Positions 25,642 through 35,655 of a stretch of DNA of 64,000 nucleotides are shown one piece after another. Origin of the DNA: Azospirillum sp. SYSU D00513 (GTDB lineage Bacteria; Pseudomonadota; Alphaproteobacteria; Azospirillales; Azospirillaceae); contig NZ_JAFIQV010000018.1 in NCBI RefSeq assembly GCF_017356015.1, forward strand, positions 39,434 to 103,433, in the 5' to 3' direction. The notes under the pieces are model-generated. The model saw only the letters and a list, made by a program, of their open reading frames with translations, ran no database searches and was not told the DNA's origin. Position numbers and translations under genes: made by a program. The number at the start of each line of letters is the position of its first letter. Within the stretch, counting starts at the first letter, position 1.

Positions 25642-26709
25642 ATGTCCACCGCGCCCACGCCCGCCGGTCTGCCCGCCTGGCACCCGGAGTCCTTCCGCCG
25701 CCGCCGCCCGCATCTCGCCGCGCGCGGGCGCGTGCTGGGCGCGTTGCGCCGCGTCTTCGAGGAGCAGGGCTTCATCGAGGTGGACACGCCGGCGCTTCAG
25801 GGCTCACCGGGCATGGAGCCGCACCTCCAGGCCTTCGCGACCGACCTCCAGGGACCGCACCCGGACGACCGGCGCCGGCTCTATCTGCACACAAGCCCCG
25901 AATTCGCGATGAAGAAGCTGCTGGTGGCCGGCGTTCCGCGCCTCTACCAGATCGCCCACGTCTACCGGAACGGCGAACGGTCCGACACCCATTCGCCGGA
26001 ATTCTCGATGCTGGAATGGTACCGGGCGGGGGAGGGGTACGAGATCCTCATCCGCGACTGCGAGGATCTCGTCCGCGCCGCCGCCGAGGCCGCCGGGCGC
26101 CGGACCTTCTCCCGCAACGGGATGGACTGCGACCCCTTCCGGCCCTGGCGCATCCTGACGGTGCAGGACGCCTTCCTGGAATATGCGGGCATCGACCTGC
26201 TCGCCACCTACGACGGCAGCCACGAGCCGGACCCGGTGCCGTTGGCCGAGGCGGCGGCGCGCGCAGGCATCGCGCCGCATGCGGGCGACCGCTGGGAGGA
26301 CATCGTGTTCCGCGTCATGTTCGACCGGATCGAGCCGCATCTGGGGCAAGGCGTGCCCTGCGTCCTGACCGACTACCCCCTCTGCATGGCGGCCCTGTCC
26401 CGCCCGAAGCCGGAAGACCCGCGGCTGGCCGAACGGTTCGAGCTGTACGCCTGCGGCGTCGAACTCGCCAACGCCTTCGGCGAACTGACCGACGCCGCCG
26501 TCCAGCGCGCCCGCTTCGAGGCCGACATGGAGCTGAAGCAGCGCCTCTACGGCGAGCGCTTCCCCGTGGACGAGGACTTCCTCGCCGCGCTGGAGCACGG
26601 CATGCCGCAGAGCAGCGGCATCGCGCTGGGTTTCGACCGGCTGGTCATGCTTTGCAGCGGCGCCGAGAGTATTGACGACGTGCTGTGGCTGCCGGTGACG
26701 AAGGCGTGA
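25642..26709 (+). CDS. epmA: EF-P lysine ligase EpmA (GenX/PoxA)
   Basis: A 355-residue class II lysyl-tRNA-synthetase paralogue lacking the anticodon-binding domain. Catalytic motifs are clear: FIEVDTPALQGSPGMEPHL (motif 1 region), IAHVYRNGERSDTHSPEFSM (motif 2) and SSGIALGFDRLVML (motif 3). EpmA attaches (R)-beta-lysine to the EF-P loop lysine. The beta-lysine is made by EpmB, a lysine 2,3-aminomutase, which is not encoded within this window. Divergence from efp supports the assignment. The ATG at STAPTP was chosen over longer upstream frames that overlap the efp promoter region. Confidence 0.93.
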   Translation: MSTAPTPAGLPAWHPESFRRRRPHLAARGRVLGALRRVFEEQGFIEVDTPALQGSPGMEPHLQAFATDLQGPHPDDRRRLYLHTSPEFAMKKLLVAGVPRLYQIAHVYRNGERSDTHSPEFSMLEWYRAGEGYEILIRDCEDLVRAAAEAAGRRTFSRNGMDCDPFRPWRILTVQDAFLEYAGIDLLATYDGSHEPDPVPLAEAAARAGIAPHAGDRWEDIVFRVMFDRIEPHLGQGVPCVLTDYPLCMAALSRPKPEDPRLAERFELYACGVELANAFGELTDAAVQRARFEADMELKQRLYGERFPVDEDFLAALEHGMPQSSGIALGFDRLVMLCSGAESIDDVLWLPVTKA

Positions 26710-26730
26710 AGGGCCGCCCCACCCCCACTC

Positions 26731-27726
<996 letters not shown>

Positions 27727-27824
27727 TCCTTGATCCCCCAAGCTGTTCTTATGGCGAACGGTTCGGGGGAGCCTATCACAGGCTCCCGGCGTGGCGGGAG
27801 CCTGCGGGGGGGCAAGGCGGACCG

Positions 27825-29159
27825 CTAGAAGGAGAGCTTGTTCTGGATCGCGATGACGTGGACATGGGCGTCGTAGCTGGCCGACAGGTTGCCGCGGAAA
27901 GCCTCCGGCCCGGTCAGGTCGTCGGTCAGGTTGATCCTGGCCTTGCGGCCGAGCACCAGGGAATAGCCGACGTCCGTCCGGACATGGTCGAACAGCGAGA
28001 AGCCGACCCCGGCGGACAGCCAGTAACGGTCGGTATCCGGCAGGCGCGGCCCCCGGTGCTCGTCCGGCGCGGCGCCCTCGTCATAGCCGATGCCGGCCCG
28101 CAGGGTCAGCCCGTCGCTCCACTTGTAGGCGGCGCCGACGGAGGCGAACCAAGTATCGTGAAACTGCTGCTCCGTCACCGTGTCGGGGCGCAGCGGGTTG
28201 GCGTAATCGACGCGCGATTCCCGGTAGCGCGACCAGTTCGTCCATTGCAGGTCGCCCATCACCGCCCAGCGGCTGTCGATCTCGTGATAGGCGCCAAAGG
28301 ACAGGATCTCCGGCGTGACGAGCTTCGCCGTCACGTCGGAGGTGGCGAAGCTCGCCGCCAGCGGAGCCGGTACGTTGGAGAAGCTGCCCTTGCCCTTCAG
28401 TTCGTGATGCACCGCCGAGCGGAAGGACAGGCCGAAGCGCGTGCCCCGCATGGGCTCGTACAGGACGCCCGCCGTGGCGCCGAATCCGAAATCGTCACCG
28501 CGGATGTCGCCGTAGCCGTCGCGGGTGCCGGGCGCGCCCAGGATGCCGCCGAAATCGACGAACTGCGTCAGCCGCGCGCGCGCGTACTGCATCTGGACGC
28601 CGGCGCCGAGCGTCAGCGAGGGGGACAGCTTGTAGGCGGCGGTCGGCTGGAGGTTGACCGTCAGCAGCGAGGAGTGACGGGCGTGATAGCGCCCGATCCA
28701 GTCCTTGGGATAGACGGTGGCGAGACCCCAGGGGGCGGTCAGCGAGACGCCGAGCGTCAGGTCCGGTGTCACGGCGTAGCTGCCGTAGCCGGCGGCCACA
28801 GGCGCGTCGCGCCCGATGTCGCCGGGCGACGCGTTCCCGGAGATCGGAGCGCCGCCGAGGCGGGAGGCCCGCGTGGCGGACGCGCCCTCGACCCTCGATT
28901 CGGGGAAGATGCCGGACAGAACGCCGACGCTCTGGTTGCCCTCCAGCATGCCCAGCGTGGCCGGGTTGTAGAACATCGCGCTGGCGTCGCCGTTGGCGCC
29001 CGCGGTGATGCCTGCGAAGGACGCGCCCTGGCCCGACGCGCTCTGCTCCTTCAGCGCGAAGCCGGAGGCAAGGGCCGGGGCGGGCACCGCCAGCGTGGCC
29101 GCGGCCAGTCCGGCCAGCAGCGATGGCCCAAGCGCCGACAGCTTCATCCCGACCCGCAT
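27825..29159 (-). CDS. FadL/TodX-type outer membrane channel
   Basis: A 444-residue outer-membrane beta-barrel. The signal peptide (LLAGLAAATLAVPAPALA) is followed by GFALKEQSASGQGASFAG, the N-terminal hatch segment of FadL proteins, and by NPATLGML. The rest alternates beta-strand-like stretches and ends in a terminal phenylalanine (NKLSF) used for barrel assembly. It should admit long-chain fatty acids or aromatic hydrocarbons. A continuous frame upstream would add over 90 arginine/serine-rich residues and was discarded; the chosen ATG has GGGGAAGAG just before it. Confidence 0.92.
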   Translation of the reverse strand: MRVGMKLSALGPSLLAGLAAATLAVPAPALASGFALKEQSASGQGASFAGITAGANGDASAMFYNPATLGMLEGNQSVGVLSGIFPESRVEGASATRASRLGGAPISGNASPGDIGRDAPVAAGYGSYAVTPDLTLGVSLTAPWGLATVYPKDWIGRYHARHSSLLTVNLQPTAAYKLSPSLTLGAGVQMQYARARLTQFVDFGGILGAPGTRDGYGDIRGDDFGFGATAGVLYEPMRGTRFGLSFRSAVHHELKGKGSFSNVPAPLAASFATSDVTAKLVTPEILSFGAYHEIDSRWAVMGDLQWTNWSRYRESRVDYANPLRPDTVTEQQFHDTWFASVGAAYKWSDGLTLRAGIGYDEGAAPDEHRGPRLPDTDRYWLSAGVGFSLFDHVRTDVGYSLVLGRKARINLTDDLTGPEAFRGNLSASYDAHVHVIAIQNKLSF

Positions 29160-29268
29160 CTCTTCCCCCGCATTGTCCGTCCCCGTGATGGGGACCCTTA
29201 TGCCATCGGAGGGGATAACCTTCCAGCGTGCATACCCATATAGGAGTAATGCGGTGGAAGAGTGTGGC

Positions 29269-30075
29269 TCACAGGAACCAGTGGAGCAGGGCGGAAGCCG
29301 CGCCGCGCAGGATGTTGTCCGGATCGGTCCAGACCAGCCGCGCCGTGACGGCAAGTGAAGCGGCCACCAGCATCGGCCGGACGAGCCGTGCGCCGTTGTT
29401 GATGACGAGCTGGGCGCCGATCTGCGCGCCCAGGAACTGCCCGACACCCATCAGCAGCCCGGCCACCCACAGGATGTGCCCGCCCGCCAGCAGGAACAGC
29501 AGCCCGACGATGTTGCTGGTGAAGTTCAGGATCTTCGTGTGGGCCGTTGCCTTGCGCAGGTTGAAACCCAGTGCCGTGACGAAGGCGATCGTGAAGAAAG
29601 TGCCGGTGCCCGGCCCGAAGAACCCGTCGTAGAAGCCGATGGTGGTGCCGCAGATCAGGGCGAAGGCGCCTTCGCTCAGCCGCTGACGCGCGTCCACGTC
29701 GCCGGCCTTGGGGCTGAGCAGAAGGTAGAGCGCGATGCCGATCAGAAGGACGGGGATAACGTCGCGCAGGAACTCCGTGTCGAGGATCTGCACCAGGATG
29801 GCGCCCCCGGCGGAGCCGAGCGCGGTGAAACCGATCATGACGAGCATGCGGCGTGGGTCGGCCTCCCCGTTGCGGACGAAGCGGAGCGCCGCCGAGAAGG
29901 AGCCGAAGGAGGATTGGAGCTTGTTGGTGGCGACCGCCTGGACCGGCGTCAGCCCGACCGAGAGCAAGGCGGGAAGGGAGAGGAGCCCGCCGCCGCCCGC
30001 GATGGAGTCGACGAAACCGGCGAGCAGGGCGACTCCGAACAGGAGCCCCAGCGTTTCGAAAGGAAGGCTTTCCAT
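29269..30075 (-). CDS. TSUP family (TauE/SafE) membrane transporter
   Basis: A 268-residue polytopic protein with about eight helices in two repeats. The first repeat contains GFVDSIAGGGGLLSLPALL and the second GFYDGFFGPGTGTFFTIAF, the paired glycine-rich signatures of TauE/SafE. Members export or import sulfite, sulfoacetate or other organic anions, so the substrate here is open. It lies 21 bases downstream of thiE on the same strand and may be co-transcribed. Confidence 0.9.
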   Translation of the reverse strand: MESLPFETLGLLFGVALLAGFVDSIAGGGGLLSLPALLSVGLTPVQAVATNKLQSSFGSFSAALRFVRNGEADPRRMLVMIGFTALGSAGGAILVQILDTEFLRDVIPVLLIGIALYLLLSPKAGDVDARQRLSEGAFALICGTTIGFYDGFFGPGTGTFFTIAFVTALGFNLRKATAHTKILNFTSNIVGLLFLLAGGHILWVAGLLMGVGQFLGAQIGAQLVINNGARLVRPMLVAASLAVTARLVWTDPDNILRGAASALLHWFL

Positions 30076-30096
30076 GAGATCACGCGCCGGCGGGGG

Positions 30097-30732
30097 TCAG
30101 CCGGCCGCGGCCTCCGCGATGGCGGCGTTGAAGGCCTTGACGGCCGCGGCCGGCCCATCCGGGTGGTTCCAGACCGCGCCGACGACGGCGAGGAAATCGA
30201 CGCCCGCGCGCACGAGCGGGGGGCAGTTCTCCGGCGTGATGCCGCCGATGGCGACGCAGGGAACTTCCATCATCTCCGCCCACCAGGCGATCAGCTCGAC
30301 CTCGGCCTTCGTCTCGGCGATCTTGGTGCCGGTGGGGAAGAAGGCGCCGAAGGCGACGTAGTCGGCTCCGGCCTCGCCGGCTTCCATGGCGAGGTGGCGG
30401 CTGTCATGGCAGGTCACCCCGACGATGGCGTCCTTGCCGACGATCCGGCGCGCCTTGTCGTAGGGGGTGTCGGTCTGCCCGACATGCACGCCGTCGCAGC
30501 CCAGCTCGCGGGCGAGTTCCGGGTGGTCGTTCAGGATGAAGGCGACGCCGCGCTCCTGCGCGATCGGGCGCAACGCGTCGCAGGCCCGGCGGATCGCGTC
30601 CTCCGGACAGTCCTTCAAACGAAGCTGGACGCAGGCGACATCGCCCGCGTCCAGAGCCTCGATCAGCTTCGGCGCGAACGCCGCCGGCTCCAGGGCCGGC
30701 GGCGTCACGAGGTACAAGCGGCAGTCGGCCAA
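30097..30732 (-). CDS. thiE: thiamine phosphate synthase
   Basis: A 211-residue TIM-barrel enzyme that joins HMP diphosphate and thiazole phosphate to give thiamine phosphate. The QLRLKD motif, [29 protein letters not shown] and the C-terminal [16 protein letters not shown] are all ThiE signatures. A TTG start 2 bases after the aldolase stop has an AAGGA site at 6 bases, so translation is coupled to the aldolase gene. Association of thiE with the aldolase gene is common in Rhodospirillales. Confidence 0.92.
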   Translation of the reverse strand: MADCRLYLVTPPALEPAAFAPKLIEALDAGDVACVQLRLKDCPEDAIRRACDALRPIAQERGVAFILNDHPELARELGCDGVHVGQTDTPYDKARRIVGKDAIVGVTCHDSRHLAMEAGEAGADYVAFGAFFPTGTKIAETKAEVELIAWWAEMMEVPCVAIGGITPENCPPLVRAGVDFLAVVGAVWNHPDGPAAAVKAFNAAIAEAAAG

Positions 30733-30734
30733 GC

Positions 30735-31664
30735 TTATTCCTTACCCTGGTAGATCTTCATGATCCGGTCGAGCAGGGCGAGTGCTTCCTCGCGCGGACG
30801 CTGGAAGGCGTTGCGGCCGATGATCGAGCCGTTGCCGCCGCCGTCGCGGATGGCGCGCGCGTCCTCGAACACCGCGTCCTCGCCCTTGGTCGCGCCGCCC
30901 GAGAAGACCACCAGGCGGCGGCCGTTGAAGGCCGACTGCATGACGTGCTTGACGCGCTCGGCCTGGCTGCCGATCGGGATGTTCTTCGATTCGTAGACCT
31001 TCTTGGCCTCGGCGTTCTCCAGGTGGGCGCTCGGCAGCTTCACCTTGATGATGTGGGCGCCGAGCAGCGCCGCCATGTGCGCCGCGTAGGCGATCACGTC
31101 GATCGCCAGCTCACCGTCCTTGGTGATGGTGCCGCCGCGCGGGTACGACCAGAGGACCGTGGGGATGCCGTAGGACTTCGCCTCGGCGGACAGCTCGCGG
31201 ATCTCCTCGTACTGGTCGTACATGGCGTCCGAGCCGGGATAGATCGTGAAGCCGATGGCCGAGCAGCCCAGCCGCAGCGCGTCGCGGACCGAGGCGGTCA
31301 CCGCTTGGTCGGCGCCTTCCTTCTGGCGCGACAGGCTGTTGGCGCTGTTCATCTTCAGAATCGTCGGGATCGAGCCGGCGAAGGTGCTGGCGCCGGCCTC
31401 GAGCGGGCCGAGCGGAGCGGCGTAGGCGTTGCAGCCCGCGTCGATGGCGAGCTGGTAGTGATAGTGCGGGTCGTAGCCCGGCTCGTTCGGGGCGAAGCTA
31501 CGGGCCGGACCATGCTCGAAGCCCTGGTCGACCGGCAGGATCACCAGCTTGCCGGTTCCTCCCAGCTTGCCTTCCATGAGGATGCGGGCGAGGTTCGCCT
31601 TGACGCCCGGATTGTCGCTCTCGTAATTGGCCAGGATTTCCTTAACGCGGCGCGTGAGCTTCAT
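30735..31664 (-). CDS. fbaB: class I fructose-bisphosphate aldolase (DhnA type)
   Basis: A 309-residue archaeal/DhnA-type class I aldolase that cleaves fructose-1,6-bisphosphate using a lysine Schiff base. [12 protein letters not shown] near the N-terminus and [10 protein letters not shown], which supplies the active lysine, identify the family. [12 protein letters not shown] forms the phosphate-binding loop. It is a metal-independent enzyme distinct from the class II Fba of enteric bacteria. It heads a short operon with thiE and probably the TSUP gene. Confidence 0.93.
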   Translation of the reverse strand: MKLTRRVKEILANYESDNPGVKANLARILMEGKLGGTGKLVILPVDQGFEHGPARSFAPNEPGYDPHYHYQLAIDAGCNAYAAPLGPLEAGASTFAGSIPTILKMNSANSLSRQKEGADQAVTASVRDALRLGCSAIGFTIYPGSDAMYDQYEEIRELSAEAKSYGIPTVLWSYPRGGTITKDGELAIDVIAYAAHMAALLGAHIIKVKLPSAHLENAEAKKVYESKNIPIGSQAERVKHVMQSAFNGRRLVVFSGGATKGEDAVFEDARAIRDGGGNGSIIGRNAFQRPREEALALLDRIMKIYQGKE

Positions 31665-31832
31665 TTTTGTTCTTTCCCCAAGGCATTTTCAGGAAGTGCC
31701 GTGCTCATAGCCCAGCCCCAGCCTCTTTGCAACGGGCGCAGGGACATACTTCGCTTGGTTTGCAGGCCGAAACGGCTAGGAATGGCGGCCAAACGGGGCG
31801 CGAATGGATAGGCGGAGGCGCTCTGCGTTTGG

Positions 31833-32111
31833 TCAGAAGAGGAGCGAACGGGCGAGGCTGTAGAGGCCGTAGCCGACCCCCGCCACCACGCCCCAGGACA
31901 GGGCCATGAGGCCGACCCAGATCACGATCCGCACCGGGGTGCTGTACTTCACCACCTCCGGATGCGGCATCCCGGCGGGGTGGAGTGTCCGGACGAGGTC
32001 CTCCGGCCCGCGCGTGCCGGCGGCCGTGACTTTCGCGGCGGCGCGCGTCCTGTCCCTGGTTTCCGGCGCCTTCGGATCCGGTGGCGGCAATGTCGAGGTC
32101 GTGTGACTCAT
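31833..32111 (-). CDS. hypothetical single-helix membrane protein
   Basis: A 92-residue protein. A hydrophilic N-terminus with PPPDPKAPETRDRTRAAAK is followed by one membrane region near the C-terminus (VIWVGLMALSWGVVAGVGYGLY). No family was recognised. It sits upstream of the aldolase on the same strand, separated by about 170 bases, and behind another unknown gene. Confidence 0.6.
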   Translation of the reverse strand: MSHTTSTLPPPDPKAPETRDRTRAAAKVTAAGTRGPEDLVRTLHPAGMPHPEVVKYSTPVRIVIWVGLMALSWGVVAGVGYGLYSLARSLLF

Positions 32112-32217
32112 CGGGGGCACGGGCTTACCGCAGTTTCGCGTTATCCGACACGATACACCACTTTCGCGCGGAGAGTTCCGGCGAATTGGCGTTAACGCAC
32201 CCCGATTGTCAGTATAG

Positions 32218-32628
32218 TCAACTTTCTTCCAGCCAGGCGCGGCAGGCGGCGGCCGGGTCGCGTACCGTCCGCAGGTCCAGCGCGCCGGGGAGGGCCTGCA
32301 ACAGCACGGCCCCGCGCGCGGCGGCGACCTCCGCAAGCGCGCGGGCAGCGTCCGGGTGGCCCGTGAAGAGGATGTGCGTGACGCCGGATGCGAGCGCGCC
32401 CTGCACGTCCCCGGCGCGGTCGGCGCAGTCCAGCACTGCCGTCACCACGACGTCCGGAAAGGCGGCACGGGCCTTCGCCACGACTTCCCTGAACCATAGG
32501 GCGCCGGCATGCGCGGCGGCGCCGGGCGCGCTGACCAGCGTCAAGGGCCGGTGCAGTTCCGAGGCGGTGCTGAGGGCGGCGAGGGCGTCGGCAAGGCCGT
32601 GAATGCGGATCGGGCGAGGGGCTGTCAT
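32218..32628 (-). CDS. conserved hypothetical protein
   Basis: A 136-residue soluble protein with an alternating strand-helix pattern: LTLVSAPGAAAHAG, VVVTAVLDCADRAGD, VTHILFTG and VLLQALPGALDL. The pattern suggests a Rossmann-like or receiver-like fold without catalytic signatures. Similar short proteins occur near the aldolase gene in Rhodospirillales, which suggests a link to sugar phosphate metabolism, but none has a known activity. Confidence 0.65.
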   Translation of the reverse strand: MTAPRPIRIHGLADALAALSTASELHRPLTLVSAPGAAAHAGALWFREVVAKARAAFPDVVVTAVLDCADRAGDVQGALASGVTHILFTGHPDAARALAEVAAARGAVLLQALPGALDLRTVRDPAAACRAWLEES

Positions 32629-32724
32629 GGGAAGGGTGGGATGGCGGGAGAGCAGGCGCGGGCGGGAACGCGGCGCGGGGGAGGGCCGTTGAACCTACCA
32701 TCAGCCACGGCAAGAGTAACCGCC

Positions 32725-33207
32725 ATGCGTGGGAATCTCCTTTTGACCAGCGCCCTCCTGCTTGGCCTGAGCGCCCCGTCCCTGGCCCAGGCGCCGCCCG
32801 CCGGCTCCGCCGCCGGGGAGAACCCGGCGGCGGCGGCCGGTGCCGATCCCATGTCCGAGCCGCCGCCCGAGGTTCCCGCGGACGGCGCGCAGGCCGGCAT
32901 ATCGGTGAACGAGCAGCCGATTCCGCCCGAAGCCCTGATGGACAAGACCCTCATCGGGGAGGACGGCAGCGAGTTCGGCACCGTCGAGGACGTGATCCTC
33001 GGATCCGACGGGCAGCCGGAACAGGTCGTCGTCTCCCATGGCGGCTTTCTCGGATTCGGCGACAAGCAGGTCGCCATCGATATCGGCAACGTGAACTGGC
33101 AGCCGGGCCAGGACACGGTCGGACTCAGCGGCCTGACCAGGCAGGAGGTCGAGGCGATGCCCGCGTTCGAGTACAGCGACAGCATGACCTCGCTGCGCCG
33201 GCAGTAA
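32725..33207 (+). CDS. secreted PRC-barrel domain protein
   Basis: A 160-residue exported protein. The signal peptide (LLLTSALLLGLSAPSLA) precedes a Pro/Ala/Glu-rich linker (about 20-65) and a C-terminal PRC-barrel: LMDKTLIGEDGSEFGTVEDVILG followed by PEQVVVSHGGFLGFGDKQVAI. PRC barrels occur in RNA-processing proteins and, when periplasmic, in stress or envelope-linked proteins of alphaproteobacteria. It converges on the MFS gene. Confidence 0.82.
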   Translation: MRGNLLLTSALLLGLSAPSLAQAPPAGSAAGENPAAAAGADPMSEPPPEVPADGAQAGISVNEQPIPPEALMDKTLIGEDGSEFGTVEDVILGSDGQPEQVVVSHGGFLGFGDKQVAIDIGNVNWQPGQDTVGLSGLTRQEVEAMPAFEYSDSMTSLRRQ

Positions 33208-33243
33208 AGGCGCAGACTGAGGCGGAAACGGTGACCGGCGGAG

Positions 33244-34458
33244 TCAGCCCCTCCGACGGTTGCCGAGTTCGGTGGCATAGCAGGCGAGCGCGATCACCGG
33301 GAAGGCGAAGCCGATCCAGGTGACCGGCACCCAGCCGCCATGGGCGAAGGCATAGCCGGCGAGCGCCGAGCCGAGCGCGCCGCCGAAGAAGAAGATCGCC
33401 ATGTAGATGCCGTTCATGCGGCTGCGCACTTCGGCCCCGAGCGAATAGATGGCCCGCTGCCCGACAACCATGTTGCACTGGACGCCCGCGTCCAGCAGCA
33501 GCCCGGCCAGGATCAGCATGGCAATGGAGTCGCGCCCCAGCCAGGCGACGGGGAAGGCGGCAGCGATGGACAGCAGAGCGACGCCGGTTGCCGGACGGCT
33601 CCAGCCGCGGTCGGCGATGCGGCCGGCGATGGGCGCCACCAGCGCGCCGGCCGCACCCGACAGCGCGAACAGCGCGATGCCGCTCTGCGACAGGTGGAAG
33701 GGCTCTCCTGCCAGATGCAGCGGCACACCGGTCCAGTAGAGGCTGAAGGCGGCGAAGGCCATGGTCTGGTAGGCGGTCCGGCGCTGCAGCACCGGCGTGC
33801 CGCGCAGCAGCGACCAGAGGGAGCCCAGCAGCCCGCCGTAGCTGGCGACGCGCGCCGGCCGGCGGTAGGGCAGCACGCGGGCGAGCAGCAGAGCGAAGGC
33901 GACCGTGATCAGGGCCGAGACGCCGAACACCGCGCGCCAGCCGAAATGGTCGGCGATCAGGCTCGACAGCGGGCGTGCCAGCAGGATGCCCAGCAGAAGG
34001 CCGCTCATGACGTTGCCGACCACCCGCCCGCGCATCGCGTCGGGCGCCATGTGAGCCGCGAGCGGCACCAGCATCTGCACCGCCACCGAACTCAGCCCGA
34101 TCAGGAAGGACGCCGCCAGGAACAGGGCGCCATTCGGCGCCACCGCGGCCAGCAGCAGCGCCAGGACGGCGCCCGCCAGCGTGACGCCGACCAGCCGCCG
34201 GTTCTCCAGCAGGTCGCCCAGCGGCACCAGCAGCACGAGCCCCGCGCCATAGCCGATCTGCGTCAGCGTCACCACGAAGCTGCTGATCTCCGGCGGCAGC
34301 CCGAGCGCCGGCCCGATCAGCCCGACCAGGGGCTGCGCGTAATAGATGTTCGCGACGACGGCACCACAGGCCGCCGCGAGGACGAAGGTCAGCAGCGGCG
34401 TGATCGTCCGCTGCTCCGCCGGGCCGGCGGCCGGACGGAGCGCTTCGCTGGAGGACAT
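33244..34458 (-). CDS. MFS transporter (drug or metabolite efflux type)
   Basis: A 404-residue 12-helix major facilitator. The early segment ACGAVVANIYYAQPLVG is typical of the YnfM/arabinose-efflux-like branch. The loop between helices 2 and 3 (PLGDLLENRRLV) and the later PIAGRIADRGWSR match MFS motif A. The substrate is unknown. The chosen ATG has GGGAG upstream; a longer frame would add 50 cysteine- and arginine-rich residues and was rejected. Confidence 0.9.
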   Translation of the reverse strand: MSSSEALRPAAGPAEQRTITPLLTFVLAAACGAVVANIYYAQPLVGLIGPALGLPPEISSFVVTLTQIGYGAGLVLLVPLGDLLENRRLVGVTLAGAVLALLLAAVAPNGALFLAASFLIGLSSVAVQMLVPLAAHMAPDAMRGRVVGNVMSGLLLGILLARPLSSLIADHFGWRAVFGVSALITVAFALLLARVLPYRRPARVASYGGLLGSLWSLLRGTPVLQRRTAYQTMAFAAFSLYWTGVPLHLAGEPFHLSQSGIALFALSGAAGALVAPIAGRIADRGWSRPATGVALLSIAAAFPVAWLGRDSIAMLILAGLLLDAGVQCNMVVGQRAIYSLGAEVRSRMNGIYMAIFFFGGALGSALAGYAFAHGGWVPVTWIGFAFPVIALACYATELGNRRRG

Positions 34459-34614
34459 GGGGGCTCCCAAGAAGTGGGTGCGACAATCAGGGTCGCACAA
34501 ACGCAAACGGAAGAGGCGAGACCTTAATCTCGCGTCGGTGCAACACAACGGCGCAAAAGCCGAAGGCCCGCCCTGCGTTCCGTGCAGTTCAGCATCCGGT
34601 ACGGACAAAAACCG

Positions 34615-35196
34615 TCAAAGCGAGTCGAGGAAAGCGTCGATGATCTTACGCTGGTCCTGGGGAACCAGCATCTGGGTGAGAAGCCGCTTGAGGTGGTTGC
34701 GGTCAAGATGGCGGGTGGCATGGCATTCGCGGATGAAGTCCTTGTCCTTTTCGCGAAGAACCATAAGCTTCGACACGATCAGATCGGACGTGTTTGGCGC
34801 GATGGCCCGCACAGTGTGCGCGTCAACCTCGATTTTGCGGATCACGGCGCGGCTGCGCCAGCCATGAGGAAGTTTTGCGGTTCGGTCATCACATCCATCG
34901 ATGTAAAAGCCGTGCGTCTTGTGAAACTCCGAACCTGGACCGAAAAGCGCGAATATCTCCTCGGATGCTTCCGCGTCTTGCCCTTCTGCCGCCCGCGCCG
35001 CCTCCCATTCTCGGGCATTGGCGGGATAAGCGTCGATCTCCGGAGAGGTGCGCATGATGACGGGAGCGTTTGGCCATCCAACCAGTATGGCCTGACTTCC
35101 GATGATGATGGCGGTATCACAGTTGAAATGCCGCGTCAGGGCGCGGACAGCGCGTTCCAAGTCGTCGATCGTGCGAACGTCTTGGCCTTTCGCCAC
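34615..35196 (-). CDS. nucleotidyltransferase-like protein (DUF6036/AbiEii-like)
   Basis: A 193-residue protein from a GTG with GGAGG six bases upstream. The N-terminal part holds a degenerate nucleotidyltransferase signature: AIIIGSQAILVGW (GS motif) followed by RTSPEIDAYP, where the usual metal-binding D-x-D has become E-x-D-like. A middle GFYIDGCDDRTAKLPHGW and a helical C-terminus (DLIVSKLMVLREKDKDFIREC) match the DUF6036 and AbiEii-like toxins. It overlaps the upstream small gene by about 60 bases, a toxin-antitoxin-like arrangement. No partner or target has been shown. Confidence 0.7.
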   Translation of the reverse strand: MAKGQDVRTIDDLERAVRALTRHFNCDTAIIIGSQAILVGWPNAPVIMRTSPEIDAYPANAREWEAARAAEGQDAEASEEIFALFGPGSEFHKTHGFYIDGCDDRTAKLPHGWRSRAVIRKIEVDAHTVRAIAPNTSDLIVSKLMVLREKDKDFIRECHATRHLDRNHLKRLLTQMLVPQDQRKIIDAFLDSL

Positions 35197-35519
35197 AACC
35201 GCCTCCGTATCTGCTCGTCTTCGATGGAGAGTTCCGGGAGCAAGGGAAAGGGAGAACTGATGCGAAGCCGCGTCGCATCCTGCCCCCTGGAGACGATGAA
35301 ATTGCGGATTTGACCATCGGATCCGGCGAGCACGTTCCTCCACTCGCCGACGTAGGCCCGCTGATTTGGGTCCGTCGCCAGATTGTCCAGGACGTTGCGG
35401 GCGCGCCTGACCAGATCAGGGTCACCCGCGATCCGGCGCGCGATGAGGCGATGGTAGATCAGCTTCGCACGGTCGTTGACGATCTCGCTGTTCATGCTGC
35501 CCGAATCCAACCTGCCCAT
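35136..35519 (-). CDS. small partner protein of the nucleotidyltransferase-like gene
   Basis: A 127-residue protein beginning MGRLDSGSMNSEIVND; an ATG eight codons later is an alternative start. It is basic and mostly helical (RAKLIYHRLIARRIAGDPDL, then RRARNVLDNLAT). I recognise no domain. Its 3' end overlaps the nucleotidyltransferase-like gene by about 60 bases on the same strand, so the pair is one transcription unit. By position it would be the antitoxin or regulator in a two-gene module. Confidence 0.6.
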   Translation of the reverse strand: MGRLDSGSMNSEIVNDRAKLIYHRLIARRIAGDPDLVRRARNVLDNLATDPNQRAYVGEWRNVLAGSDGQIRNFIVSRGQDATRLRISSPFPLLPELSIEDEQIRRRLWRKAKTFARSTTWNALSAP

Positions 35520-35594
35520 GACAAGAAGAATAGTTGCGACACGCCCATCCCTCAAGCGGCCCTTCAAGCGGAGAAGGGGCGAAGGCGCAGGACC

Positions 35595-35631
35595 AAAGAA
35601 AGAAGGGCGCCCCCTCGCGGAGGCGCCCCTT
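35595..35631 (-). terminator. Rho-independent terminator after gap
   Basis: On the minus strand, GGGCGCC pairs with GGCGCCC (7 bp, extendable inward) and is followed by TTCTTTCTTT. It sits 25-60 bases past the gap stop codon and upstream of the toxin-antitoxin-like pair, so it separates the tkt-gap unit from that pair. Confidence 0.75.
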
Positions 35632-35655
35632 GTCAGCAGACAGTAACGCTCGGGC

